NCBI GenBank assembly: GCA_947570615.1
Contig: CANOVJ010000024.1
Coordinates: 1-50,574 of the forward strand
Direction: 5' to 3'
DNA length: 50,574 bases
Origin: an uncultured Lachnospiraceae bacterium
Lineage (GTDB): Bacteria; Bacillota; Clostridia; Lachnospirales; Lachnospiraceae
Shown: positions 33,578-41,886 of the stretch, piece after piece
Position numbering within the stretch: the stretch's first letter is position 1
Layout: every line of letters begins with the position of its first letter
Notes under the pieces: generated by a model
Told to the model about the DNA's origin: nothing
The model's input: the letters and a program-made list of their open reading frames with translations, nothing else
Database searches by the model: none
Translations under genes and position numbers: made by a program

Positions 33578-34497
33578 AAAAATTACTGTTGCTTCTTGCG
33601 GCGCTGATCTGGGGCGTCGCTTTCGTGGCCCAGAGCGTGGGCATGGACTATATGGGCCCCTTCACCTTTAACGGCGCGCGGTTTCTTATGGGAAGCGCGG
33701 TGCTGCTTCCGTTGATTTTTTTCCGAAGGAAAAATTTCCGCGGGGAAATTTCCCGTGGAGAGAGCTGCGAGGCTTACGGGCGTGAGCGCAGGAGCCGGAA
33801 CGGGAGACGGACGGCTCTTGCCGGGGGCGTCTGCTGCGGTCTGGCCCTGTGCCCTGCCGCTCTGTTCCAGCAGTTCGGGATCCTCCACACCACGGTGGGA
33901 AAGGCGGGGTTTATCACGACCCTCTATATCATCCTGGTGCCCCTTGCGGGGATCCTTCTGGGGAAAAAGCCCGCAGGGCGGGTGTGGATCGGGGCGGCTC
34001 TGGCATGCCTGGGCTTCTATCGTCTGTGCATGAGCGGGGGCTTTTCCTTAAGTCTGGGGGATGGACTGGTGTTTGTGGGAGCTGTCCTGTTTACTGTACA
34101 TATTCTGGTGATCGATTATTTTTCCCCCAGGGCGGACGGGGTGGAGCTGTCCTGCATCCAGTTTTTGACCGCCGGAGTCATCAGTACGGTTCTGGCACTG
34201 ATCTTTGAGCGGCCGGATCTTTCTGCCCTGGGAGAGGGGATCGTTCCCCTGGCCTACGCGGGAATCATGTCCTGCGGCGTGGCGTATACCCTGCAGGTGA
34301 TCGGGCAGAGGGATACGGATCCGGCGGTGGCCTCCCTTCTTCTGTCCATGGAATCAGTATTCTCCCTTCTGGCAGGATGGATGATTCTGGGACAGGCCTT
34401 AAGCCCCAGAGAGCTGAGCGGGTGCGCGCTGGTGTTCGGCGCGGTGATTCTGGTGCAGCTTCCGGAGAGGAAAGCGAAAAATGTAAGCGGAGTGTAA
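33574..34497 (+). CDS. EamA/DMT-superfamily permease
   Basis: 307 residues with about ten hydrophobic helices in two repeats. The first has the family motif LLAALIWGVAFVAQ, the second VLFTVHILVIDYFSP. A basic cytoplasmic loop (about 48-75) is longer than usual. DMT-family members export amino acids or other metabolites; the substrate is unknown. ATG 33574 overlaps the kinase-like gene by four bases, so it is the last gene of a tightly coupled set (80-residue gene, ridA, kinase, permease). Export of a kinase-related metabolite is an inference. Confidence 0.88.
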   Translation: MKKLLLLLAALIWGVAFVAQSVGMDYMGPFTFNGARFLMGSAVLLPLIFFRRKNFRGEISRGESCEAYGRERRSRNGRRTALAGGVCCGLALCPAALFQQFGILHTTVGKAGFITTLYIILVPLAGILLGKKPAGRVWIGAALACLGFYRLCMSGGFSLSLGDGLVFVGAVLFTVHILVIDYFSPRADGVELSCIQFLTAGVISTVLALIFERPDLSALGEGIVPLAYAGIMSCGVAYTLQVIGQRDTDPAVASLLLSMESVFSLLAGWMILGQALSPRELSGCALVFGAVILVQLPERKAKNVSGV

Positions 34498-34584
34498 GAC
34501 GGCGGCGGTCCCGGGGCGGACGGCCATCTGCGCCGGCGCGCTAAAGGGCGGCCGCGGAATATCAAATCAGAGAAGGAGACGAGT

Positions 34585-37053
34585 ATGGCATTTGGGAAGC
34601 TGAAAAACTATTATGTATCGGGACAGAGGGTGATATTTACCTTCGAGGGCGCCGGAGAGACTTTGCGGCCCTGTGTGGAGGCGATTGCGGACACGATTTT
34701 CAATGTGTTTGTTGACTATGACGGTCAGGGACATCGCACCCGGGCCATCGAGGGAGAGCTGGGGGAGCGTCTGAACAGCCAGACGGCCATTTGCGATGCA
34801 GGAAAGGAAAACGGGCAGGAAATTTTACAGCCCGGAAAGGATATCGGAGAGGGAGCCGTCCGGGAAATTTCTCTGCCGGAGGGAAAAACGGCGCGGGTGT
34901 CATGGGAAGATGGCGCCGTGGTGATTCGAAGCGAAAAATTGACTGCAAAAGTCAATGACGGCTTCGCGGTGGATTTTTACGACGGGCAGGGCGCGCCTCT
35001 CAGCCTCGCCTACAGAGGAAAGCGGAAGGAGAGAAGCGGCCTGAGCCAGACGGAGGTGGCTCTGCTGGCGGGAGAGGGACATGCCCTGGCCACCGGAAAG
35101 TCTCTGGAGAGGCAGGTGCAGGAGCTGCGCTGCCTGGAGAAGGGAGACTGCATCTATGGCCTGGGGGATAAGACGGGCGTTCTCAACAAGAGGCATTACG
35201 AATATGAAATGTGGAATTCGGATATTCCCGCCCCCCACGAGGACAATTTCAAGTCCCTCTACAAGAGCATCCCGTTCATGATGGTTCTGAAGGAGAAGGC
35301 CGCTTACGGGATTTTCCTGGACAATCACTGCAAAACCTTTTTTGACCTGGGAAAGGAGAGCGGGGACTACTGTCTGTTCGGCGCGGAGCAGGGAAACCTG
35401 GATTACTATTTCATGGCGGGAGAGAGTCTTAAGGATGTGATCTCGCAGTATACCTGGCTCACCGGACGCTCCCCCATGCAGCAGCTCTGGACGCTGGGGT
35501 ATCATCAGTCCCGGTGGGGCTACGAGTCTGAGGAGAAAATCCGTGAGATTGCCCGGGGACTTCGGGAAAACGATCTGCCCTGCGACTGTATTCATTTCGA
35601 TATCGATTACATGGATCACTACAAGGTCTTTACCTGGAACCAGGATACCTATCAGGACGAGAGGAAGGTGATCTCCGATCTGAGAGAGATGGGGATCAAA
35701 GCGGTCACCATTATAGATCCCGGTGTGAAGGTGGAGAAGGATTATTACGTCTACGAGGAGGGGCTTGCGAAAGGATTCTTCGCCAGGGTTCCCGGATATA
35801 AGGAAAAGGAAGGGGCAGAAAGCGGCGGGACGTCTGCGCAGCAGGACGTTTGCGGAGACTGTGGGCAGAGAGCCGCCGCGCAGCAGGGCGTCTACGTAAA
35901 CGAGGTCTGGCCCGGCGACGCGGTATTTCCCGACTTTGGAAACCCGGCTGTCCGTGCCTGGTGGGCGGATAAGCAGAGGTTCCTCATCGACCGGGGCGTG
36001 TCCGGCCTGTGGAACGATATGAACGAGCCCGCCAGCTTCCGCGGGCCCCTTCCCGACGATGTGGTGTTCACCGACGAGGATCAGCCCGCGCCCCACTCCC
36101 GGATCCACAATATCTACGGTCACAATATGGCCAAAGCCACCTATGAGGGCTGGAAAAAGTATTCCGGCAAACGGCCCTTTGTGATCACCAGAGCCTGCTA
36201 CAGCGGTTCCCAGAAATATACCACCGCCTGGACCGGGGACAATCACAGCCTCTGGTCCCATATCCGCATGATGATTCCCCAGATCTGTAATCTGGGCATG
36301 TCGGGCATGAGCTTTGTGGGGGCGGATGTGGGAGGCTTCGGGAGCGACGCCACGCCGGAGCTCTTCGCCAGATGGATCCAGGCCGGGTGCTTCATGCCTC
36401 TTTTCCGGAACCACTGCGCCCTGGGACGCCGCTCCCAGGAGCCCTGGCAGTTCGGGGAGGAGGTTCTCTCCATCAGCCGGAAATACATCAGCCTGCGCTA
36501 CGAACTGCTCCCCTATCTGTATGACCTGATGCGGGAGACGGAGCTGACCGGGATTCCCATGGTGCGCCCCCTGGTGCTGGAGTATGAGGGGGATGAAAAT
36601 GTCCGCAACCGCAACGACGAGTTTATGCTGGGGGACCGGATGCTGATCGCCCCTGTGGTGGAGCAGGGGGCCAGGGAGAAGCTGGTCTACCTTCCGGAGG
36701 GCGTATGGTACGACTACTGGACGGGGGAGCGCAGAGAGGGCGGGAGCTTTTTCGTAAAGGAAGCGCCTCTGGACGTGTGCCCCGTCTATGTGAAGGCGGG
36801 AGCGGTGATCCCCAAATATCCGGCACGGCTGTGCGTAGGGCCGGACAAGGATGATCTGCTGATCCTGGAGGCCTGGCCGGGGGAGGGGACTTATCTTCAC
36901 TACCAGGATAACGGGGAGGATTTCGACTACCGGCAGGGAGCCTTCAACGAGTATGTGATCGTAAACCGTGACGGAGAGGTGACGGCAGAGAAGCGGCATG
37001 AGGGATACAGGGATTATGGGAGGATTGAGATAAAGCCCGTTTTAGCAAAATAA
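34585..37053 (+). CDS. GH31 alpha-glucosidase
   Basis: 822 residues, cytoplasmic. The nucleophile is Asp478 in GLWNDMNEP and the acid/base Asp552 in AWTGDN. Other barrel motifs include HFDIDYMDHYKVFTW, ITRACYSGSQKYTTAW and MPLFRNHCALGRRSQEPW. Family 31 of this type hydrolyses alpha-1,4/1,6-linked glucosides. The protein carries an extra stretch of about 30 residues (near 411-440, AESGGTSAQQDVCGDCGQ) between the barrel and its insert; it has low complexity. ATG 34585 follows GAAGGAG. It stands alone between the permease and spoVAE, without a transporter, so a housekeeping role in maltodextrin or glycogen turnover is likely. Confidence 0.92.
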   Translation: MAFGKLKNYYVSGQRVIFTFEGAGETLRPCVEAIADTIFNVFVDYDGQGHRTRAIEGELGERLNSQTAICDAGKENGQEILQPGKDIGEGAVREISLPEGKTARVSWEDGAVVIRSEKLTAKVNDGFAVDFYDGQGAPLSLAYRGKRKERSGLSQTEVALLAGEGHALATGKSLERQVQELRCLEKGDCIYGLGDKTGVLNKRHYEYEMWNSDIPAPHEDNFKSLYKSIPFMMVLKEKAAYGIFLDNHCKTFFDLGKESGDYCLFGAEQGNLDYYFMAGESLKDVISQYTWLTGRSPMQQLWTLGYHQSRWGYESEEKIREIARGLRENDLPCDCIHFDIDYMDHYKVFTWNQDTYQDERKVISDLREMGIKAVTIIDPGVKVEKDYYVYEEGLAKGFFARVPGYKEKEGAESGGTSAQQDVCGDCGQRAAAQQGVYVNEVWPGDAVFPDFGNPAVRAWWADKQRFLIDRGVSGLWNDMNEPASFRGPLPDDVVFTDEDQPAPHSRIHNIYGHNMAKATYEGWKKYSGKRPFVITRACYSGSQKYTTAWTGDNHSLWSHIRMMIPQICNLGMSGMSFVGADVGGFGSDATPELFARWIQAGCFMPLFRNHCALGRRSQEPWQFGEEVLSISRKYISLRYELLPYLYDLMRETELTGIPMVRPLVLEYEGDENVRNRNDEFMLGDRMLIAPVVEQGAREKLVYLPEGVWYDYWTGERREGGSFFVKEAPLDVCPVYVKAGAVIPKYPARLCVGPDKDDLLILEAWPGEGTYLHYQDNGEDFDYRQGAFNEYVIVNRDGEVTAEKRHEGYRDYGRIEIKPVLAK

Positions 37054-37071
37054 AGGTAAAAACAGAACAGA

Positions 37072-37101
37072 CGCATAGCCCTGTAGAATATGCACATAAT
37101 A
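37072..37101 (+). promoter_or_regulatory. Candidate forespore (sigma-G) promoter of spoVAE
   Basis: CGCATA (37072-37077), a 17-base spacer and CATAATA (37095-37101). The -10 fits the sigma-G consensus CATRHTA fully and the -35 fits at 5 of 6 positions. It lies about 48 bases before the spoVAE ATG. Confidence 0.5.
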
Positions 37102-37148
37102 ATCCATGAAAACAATCCGGCAGAAAAACTGCCACTAAGGAGGTTATC

Positions 37149-37505
37149 ATGGATTATTTTAATGCGTTCTGGGTGGGCGGCCTGATCTGCGCCCTGGTGC
37201 AGATCCTCATGGAAAAGACCAGGATGATGCCCGGGCGGATCATGGTGCTGCTGGTCTGCACGGGAGCGGTTTTAAGCATGCTTGGCTGGTACCAGCCCTT
37301 TGTGGAGTTTGCGGGGGCGGGAGCCTCGGTGCCCCTTCTGGGCTTTGGAAACGTTCTGATGAAGGGGGTAAAAGAGGCCGTGGACCAGAAGGGCTTCATG
37401 GGACTGTTCTCCGGGGGCTTTAAGGCGGGGGCCGTGGGGACGTCGGCTGCGCTGATCTTCGGCTATCTGGCCAGCCTTGTGTTTAACCCGAAGATGAAGA
37501 AATAA
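37149..37505 (+). CDS. spoVAE: Stage V sporulation protein AE
   Basis: 118 residues with three or four membrane helices, the normal size for the SpoVAE(b) type. Characteristic motifs are FWVGGLICALVQIL and GFGNVLMKGVKEAV, followed by GLFSGGFKAGAVGTSAALIF. It belongs to the dipicolinic acid channel. In most relatives it directly follows spoVAC and spoVAD; here it stands alone after a GH31 gene, with its own candidate sigma-G promoter and terminator. ATG 37149 follows TAAGGAGG. It may be a second copy or a relocated gene. Confidence 0.88.
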   Translation: MDYFNAFWVGGLICALVQILMEKTRMMPGRIMVLLVCTGAVLSMLGWYQPFVEFAGAGASVPLLGFGNVLMKGVKEAVDQKGFMGLFSGGFKAGAVGTSAALIFGYLASLVFNPKMKK

Positions 37506-37547
37506 ACCTGAGTTTCCGTAAACTGTACATGAAACCCCGTAAAACAT

Positions 37548-37599
37548 AAAGAACCGATGGCCCTGTGAAGGATAAACGCACAATGCATCGGTTCTTTTT
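37548..37599 (+). terminator. Terminator after spoVAE
   Basis: AAAGAACCGATG (37548-37559) pairs with CATCGGTTCTTT (37586-37597), a perfect 12-bp stem with a 26-base loop and a five-T run. It closes the spoVAE transcript. Confidence 0.75.
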
Positions 37600-37670
37600 G
37601 CCTGAGTCAGTAAGATTATATTCCACATGGGGAGATACCTCTTTGTAGTCATAACGGATAATAAAACCGT

Positions 37671-37697
37671 CGGCTTCCGGTTCCCGAAGCCGTTTTT
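37671..37697. terminator. Bidirectional terminator between spoVAE and the ECF module
   Basis: CGGCTTC (37671-37677) pairs with GAAGCCG (37686-37692), followed by TTTTT on the plus strand and flanked by AAAA on the left, which serves as a T tract on the minus strand. It lies between convergent genes. Confidence 0.75.
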
Positions 37698-37707
37698 GTC
37701 AATTTCC

Positions 37708-38484
37708 TTATGCAAAAGGCTTCTCGATAATCTGTTTAATATATCCGTTTTCAATTATAAAGAAAAATGGCATTTTGGGCTCTCCATTATCATAGGTTTC
37801 TATGTATTTTTGAAATTCTTCAATATCTGTTGTGGTATATTCTTCTGGAGACTCTGCTCCCGTAAAATCTCCATTCCAGTCAATAAATGTATAAACTGTT
37901 TCTGCATTACATTTCCATATGGTTACTTCCTCATCTGAGTTAAAAATATAGCAGCCATCTGGCATATCCTCCTCTGTTATTTTCAGTTCCTTTATCCTTT
38001 CCTTGTTCGTGTCTGTGATGTATTCTACAATATCAACTGTGATATTATCAGCCAAAACATTTTTGATAAATGCTGCCACATCTTCTTCATATACAGCCTG
38101 TTCAGATTGTATAATACTATTTAAATCGGCAGGTTCTTTTGGCACAAATTGTATCCATTGTCCATTCAGATTGACGGCAATACCATTACCATTAAATATT
38201 ATTCCAGAACCAATGCATCCGAAGTTTGATTGAAACTCCACGCCCGGTTCTTTCGTTCTACTGACGGCAGATTCGATTATGCCAATATAGGGTGAATCAT
38301 ATTCTGAAACTTCTGCTTCCTGAAGAACCATTTCTGAAACATCCTGATTTGTGGACACAAATAATCTGCCTGAAACAAAAACCATTTGTTGCTTTTTTGT
38401 TAATGCAGGAAAAAGTACCGCTATAACAACTATAATAACAACACTGATAACCCCAATACCTGCCGTGATTTTCTTCTTGTTCAT
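37708..38484 (-). CDS. Membrane-anchored protein in an ECF-sigma module, unknown role
   Basis: 258 residues. One N-terminal membrane helix (about 6-28; ITAGIGVISVVIIVVIAVLF), then an extracytoplasmic domain rich in acidic residues. No family was named. ATG 38484 is chosen because AAAGGAG lies just upstream; the frame opens 24 bases earlier without a site. It is the last gene in the minus-strand set, 57 bases after the probable anti-sigma gene, and may be a sensor or target of the sigma factor. It is AT-rich compared with the GC-rich neighbours. Confidence 0.7.
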   Translation of the reverse strand: MNKKKITAGIGVISVVIIVVIAVLFPALTKKQQMVFVSGRLFVSTNQDVSEMVLQEAEVSEYDSPYIGIIESAVSRTKEPGVEFQSNFGCIGSGIIFNGNGIAVNLNGQWIQFVPKEPADLNSIIQSEQAVYEEDVAAFIKNVLADNITVDIVEYITDTNKERIKELKITEEDMPDGCYIFNSDEEVTIWKCNAETVYTFIDWNGDFTGAESPEEYTTTDIEEFQKYIETYDNGEPKMPFFFIIENGYIKQIIEKPFA

Positions 38485-38541
38485 GCCTGTAGCACTCCTT
38501 TCTTTCATCGCATTTGTCCATTGCAGGCTGCTCTTTGACAG

Positions 38542-39153
38542 TTACTTCCCGAATACATCATCAACCACAAATTGAATATCTTTAATTTCAGACATCATTT
38601 TACTATATGCTGTTTTCTGTTCTTCATTCTCCGGATCATACTGTACATCACTCGCATAATGAAGAACATATGTCTTGTTACTTGTCGCTAAAATATATCG
38701 ATACGCCGTGAAATCAAGACCATTTTCTATGAATTGTTCTTCTGTCATAGCTTCTTCGTAGCAGACAATCGTAAAAAGGACGCCGCCGTCCCACGGGCTT
38801 ATTCTGTCACTGACATTTTTTTTGCTCTGTAAATGATAAACAATATAGTTCTGCCCATTCTTTTCTACCACATATTGACCTTTCCAACTATCGGGAAATA
38901 TTAGTGAAAGATTGATTCCCTCTAATTCTATAATTTCCTGGGTTACTGGCACTTCTACAATGATTTCGCGGGAAAAAGCCATTGCGCCAACACTAAAGCT
39001 GGATAACATCAGTACCAGAACAGCCGCAGTTGCTAAAAGTTGTTTTATTCTCCTTTTCCGATTCCGCATGACATAATTAGGAATCTGCTCTGCTTGTTGA
39101 ACAAGTCTGTCATCAATGTTTCCAATATGCTCTGAAATCTGTTTTTTATTCAT
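38542..39153 (-). CDS. Probable anti-sigma factor (membrane protein)
   Basis: 203 residues: a cytoplasmic N-terminus of about 36 residues (KKQISEHIGNIDDRLVQQAE), one membrane helix (about 37-62, LLATAAVLVLMLSSFSVGAM) and an external domain of about 140 residues. This is the layout of anti-sigma factors, with the cytoplasmic part holding the sigma factor. ATG 39153 overlaps the sigma gene stop by four bases (ATGA), the usual sigma/anti-sigma coupling. The external domain resembles no family I can name. Confidence 0.72.
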   Translation of the reverse strand: MNKKQISEHIGNIDDRLVQQAEQIPNYVMRNRKRRIKQLLATAAVLVLMLSSFSVGAMAFSREIIVEVPVTQEIIELEGINLSLIFPDSWKGQYVVEKNGQNYIVYHLQSKKNVSDRISPWDGGVLFTIVCYEEAMTEEQFIENGLDFTAYRYILATSNKTYVLHYASDVQYDPENEEQKTAYSKMMSEIKDIQFVVDDVFGK

Positions 39154-39707
39154 ACCTCAAATCCCTCGCTTTCTAAGTAACCTCTTAACTTTTGACGCAT
39201 TCCATATAGCATGGATTTTACTTTGCTTTGCGAAAAACCCGTACTTTTACAAATGTTTTCAATGGAATCAAAATACCAGTAACGCCTGATGAAAACATTC
39301 CTCTTTTCCTCACTCTGTCGCCAAAGAAATTTATCAATTGTGCGTTCTATATGCCGTTTTTCAATTTCAGATTCGACACTGTTTGTTCCAGATACACAAT
39401 CCCCCAATTCATCTAAAGATGTAATTGCAGCAGGATTTCTCTTTACCGCAGAAAGATATTCATATTTTTTTAATGCCAAATTTCTTGTAATTCTGCTCAC
39501 AAAAGCTGAAAATCTATTTGGACGCTCATCTGGAATCGCATTCCATACAGCAAAAAATGTATCATTCACACATTCCTCGCTATCTTCGTAGCTGGATAGA
39601 ATATTTTGAGCAATATGTGTGCATAATCCACCATATTTTAAAGAGGTTTCTTTAATTGCCTGTTCATTTCGCTCCCAGTATAATTCTACAATCCTATTAT
39701 CTTCCAC
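39150..39707 (-). CDS. ECF-type RNA polymerase sigma factor
   Basis: 185 residues. Sigma region 2 is seen in YEDSEECVNDTFFAVWNAIP and FVSRITRNLALKKYEY; region 4 in FIRRYWYFDSIENICKSTGF and SKVKSMLYGMRQKLRGYL. GTG 39707 is preferred as the start since AGGGGAGG lies just before it; an ATG at 39749 has no such site. It should direct RNA polymerase to a small set of promoters, probably including its own. The gene's AT-rich codon use differs from the surrounding chromosome, which suggests acquisition from elsewhere. Confidence 0.9.
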   Translation of the reverse strand: MEDNRIVELYWERNEQAIKETSLKYGGLCTHIAQNILSSYEDSEECVNDTFFAVWNAIPDERPNRFSAFVSRITRNLALKKYEYLSAVKRNPAAITSLDELGDCVSGTNSVESEIEKRHIERTIDKFLWRQSEEKRNVFIRRYWYFDSIENICKSTGFSQSKVKSMLYGMRQKLRGYLESEGFEV

Positions 39708-39732
39708 ATGAATTTTCCTCCCCTGTATCTTT

Positions 39733-39749
39733 TTGAAAGCTGCTTTCAA
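39733..39749. promoter_or_regulatory. Perfect inverted repeat upstream of the ECF gene
   Basis: TTGAAAGC-T-GCTTTCAA, a perfect 8+1+8 inverted repeat, 26 bases before the ECF start codon on its leader side. It could be a regulator site or a small mRNA hairpin. Confidence 0.4.
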
Positions 39750-39779
39750 TATATAAGTACGGTTTTCCCTGCGTAAGTT

Positions 39780-39797
39780 GTAAATTTTAAAATTTAC
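39780..39797. promoter_or_regulatory. 18-bp perfect palindrome upstream of the ECF gene
   Basis: GTAAATTTTAAAATTTAC reads the same on both strands. It lies between the minus-strand promoter and the ECF gene. It is a plausible dimer-binding site, though AT-rich palindromes can occur by chance. Confidence 0.45.
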
Positions 39798-39825
39798 TTC
39801 AAATTTTTGCTTTCAGGATTTTTCT

Positions 39826-39854
39826 ATTATATATATTCTAATGAACAATAACAA
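39826..39854 (-). promoter_or_regulatory. Promoter of the ECF-sigma module
   Basis: Minus strand: -35 TTGTTA (39854-39849), 17-base spacer, -10 TATAAT (39831-39826). It is near-consensus for the housekeeping sigma factor. A separate self-promoter for the ECF factor was not identified. Confidence 0.65.
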
Positions 39855-39907
39855 CATTGGCATTGCTATTTGCCAATATGGAAATCAAACTCAGGGAAAT
39901 AAAAGCA

Positions 39908-39936
39908 TTGTCCTTTTCCTTTTTCGTGAGTATAAT
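39908..39936 (+). promoter_or_regulatory. Promoter of the aminopeptidase/HAD/AddAB gene cluster
   Basis: -35 TTGTCC (39908-39913), 17-base spacer, -10 TATAAT (39931-39936), giving a leader of about 110 bases before the aminopeptidase start. Confidence 0.7.
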
Positions 39937-39946
39937 GAAAAGGAGA

Positions 39947-39992
39947 GTCTGCGCGCCGGACAGGTGTAGAAGGCGCAGACGTTGTTGCGCCT
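39947..39992 (+). promoter_or_regulatory. Leader with two mutually exclusive hairpins
   Basis: GTCTGCGC (39947-39954) can pair with GCGCAGAC (39973-39980). AGGCGCA (39971-39977) can instead pair with TGCGCCT (39986-39992). The two stems share bases 39973-39977, so only one can form at once. This is the geometry of an attenuator or RNA switch, but there is no T tract and no known riboswitch class is recognised. Confidence 0.4.
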
Positions 39993-40053
39993 GAACCTCC
40001 GGGGCGGAAGCAAAGGTGGTTTCAGGTATTCTGAAAGGAGAAGGATTTCAAAG

Positions 40054-41859
40054 ATGATACAGGAAAGATTGGAGAAACTGAGACAGGCCATGAGAGAGCG
40101 GGGGATCGACTGCTGTCTGATTCCCACGTCGGATTATCACGACAGCGAGTATGTCAGCGGATTTTTCCGGGTGAGGGAATTTTTCAGCGGGTTCACGGGC
40201 TCGGCGGGGACGCTGGTGGTGAGCTTGCGGGAAGCGGCCCTCTTTACCGACGGAAGATATTTCATCCAGGCCGAAAGGCAGCTGCAGGGAACCGGAATCC
40301 GGTTGATGAAGATCGGGGAGCCGGACGTGCCCTCCTTAAAGGACTATCTGGATCAGACGCTGCAGGAGGGAGAGTGCCTGGGCCTGGACGGCAGAGTGGT
40401 GAAGGCCCGGGACGCCGCGCAGTACGAGGAGATTCTCGGAAGGAAGCATGGCAGGCTGAGCTGGGATCAGGACCTGGCGGAAGGGATCTGGGAGGAGCGC
40501 CCCAGGCTCGTTCATCAGCCGGTGTATGTCCTTGAGGAGCGCTGCAGCGGGGAGAGTACCGCCTCCAAAATCGCCCGGGTGCGGGAGAAGATGAAGGAGG
40601 AGGGGGCCACCGTACATATCCTTACCACCCTGGACGATATCGCCTGGCTTTTTAATATAAGAGGAAATGACGTGAAGTGCTGCCCGGTGGTTCTGGCCTA
40701 CGCGGTGATCACCATGGAGAAGGCGCTGCTTTTTGCCCGGGAGGAGCAGGCCGCAGCGGGGAAGGAGGCCTGGTCTTCGCAGGTGCAGTCCTATCTTGAG
40801 GAAAACGGGATTACCCTTCTGCCCTATGAGGATTTTTACAGCCATATCTCCGCCCTTCACGGGGAAAAGGCTCTGCTGTGCCTGGAGAGGGTGAACTGCC
40901 GCGTGAAAAAGGAGCTGGCGGAGGATGTGGAGATCATCGACAAATCCAACCCCACCACCCTGATGAAGGCCGTCAAAAACCCGGTGGAGATGGAGAATCT
41001 GCGCGTTTGCCACTTAAAGGACGGCGTGGCGGTGACCCATTTCATGTACTGGCTGAAAACCAATGTGGGGAAAATTCCCATGACGGAGTTAAGCGCCGCC
41101 GATCAGCTTGAAGGCCTGCGCAGGCAGCAGGAGGGATTTATCGAGCCCAGCTTTGGAACCATCTGTGCCTTTGGGGCGAACGGGGCCATCGTCCATTACA
41201 GCGCCACCCCGGAGGACTTCGCCCGGATCCGTCCCGAGGGACTTTTGGTGGTGGACAGCGGCGGACATTACCCGGAGGGGAGCACGGACATCACCAGGAC
41301 GTTCGCCCTGGGGCCCCTGACCGGAGATATGAAAAAGCACTTTACCCTGGTGCTGAAAGCGATGCTCAACCTGAAAAGTACCAGATTCCTTTACGGATGC
41401 AGGGGGCTCAATCTGGATGTGCGGGCCAGAGAGGCGCTCTGGGAGTACGGGCTCGACTATAAGCACGGAACCGGCCACGGTGTGGGGTATCTTCTGAACG
41501 TCCATGAGGGGCCCAACGGTTTTCGCTGGAAGATGGTGGAGCATGAGGAGAACGCGGTGCTCGAGGAGGGCATGGTGACCACCGACGAGCCCGGTCTTTA
41601 TATAGAAGGAAGTCACGGAATCCGCATCGAAAACGAGCTTCTCTGCCGCAGGGGGGAGGAGAATGAGTACGGTCAGTTCATGTACTTTGAGGATCTGACC
41701 TGCGTGCCCATCGATCTGGACGCCCTGGAGCCGTCGCTGATGACGGATACGGACAGAGCGAGACTGAACACTTATCACAGACAGGTTTTCGAGAGACTTT
41801 CCCCGTACTTTGAGGGGGAGGAGCTGGCGTGGCTTAAGGAAGCTACGAGAGAAATCTGA
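40054..41859 (+). CDS. Xaa-Pro aminopeptidase (aminopeptidase P, M24 family)
   Basis: 601 residues, the three-domain long form of aminopeptidase P. Two creatinase-like N-terminal domains are followed by the M24 catalytic domain with all dinuclear metal ligands: Asp401 and Asp412 (VDSGGHYPEGSTDITRTF), His475 (GTGHGVGY), Glu512 (TTDEPGLY) and Glu526 (GIRIENE). It removes an N-terminal residue preceding proline and is cytoplasmic. ATG 40054 follows AAGGAGAAGG; the frame opens earlier within the leader. It begins a plus-strand cluster with HAD, addB and addA. Confidence 0.93.
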   Translation: MIQERLEKLRQAMRERGIDCCLIPTSDYHDSEYVSGFFRVREFFSGFTGSAGTLVVSLREAALFTDGRYFIQAERQLQGTGIRLMKIGEPDVPSLKDYLDQTLQEGECLGLDGRVVKARDAAQYEEILGRKHGRLSWDQDLAEGIWEERPRLVHQPVYVLEERCSGESTASKIARVREKMKEEGATVHILTTLDDIAWLFNIRGNDVKCCPVVLAYAVITMEKALLFAREEQAAAGKEAWSSQVQSYLEENGITLLPYEDFYSHISALHGEKALLCLERVNCRVKKELAEDVEIIDKSNPTTLMKAVKNPVEMENLRVCHLKDGVAVTHFMYWLKTNVGKIPMTELSAADQLEGLRRQQEGFIEPSFGTICAFGANGAIVHYSATPEDFARIRPEGLLVVDSGGHYPEGSTDITRTFALGPLTGDMKKHFTLVLKAMLNLKSTRFLYGCRGLNLDVRAREALWEYGLDYKHGTGHGVGYLLNVHEGPNGFRWKMVEHEENAVLEEGMVTTDEPGLYIEGSHGIRIENELLCRRGEENEYGQFMYFEDLTCVPIDLDALEPSLMTDTDRARLNTYHRQVFERLSPYFEGEELAWLKEATREI

Positions 41860-41886
41860 TGCGGCAGACACAGTGGGAGAATTACA

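Noticed and set aside
34900-36999. A 699-codon minus-strand open frame opposite GH31
   Set aside because: It mirrors a well-supported GH31 gene with intact catalytic residues, has no family resemblance, and long antisense frames are expected in GC-rich coding DNA.
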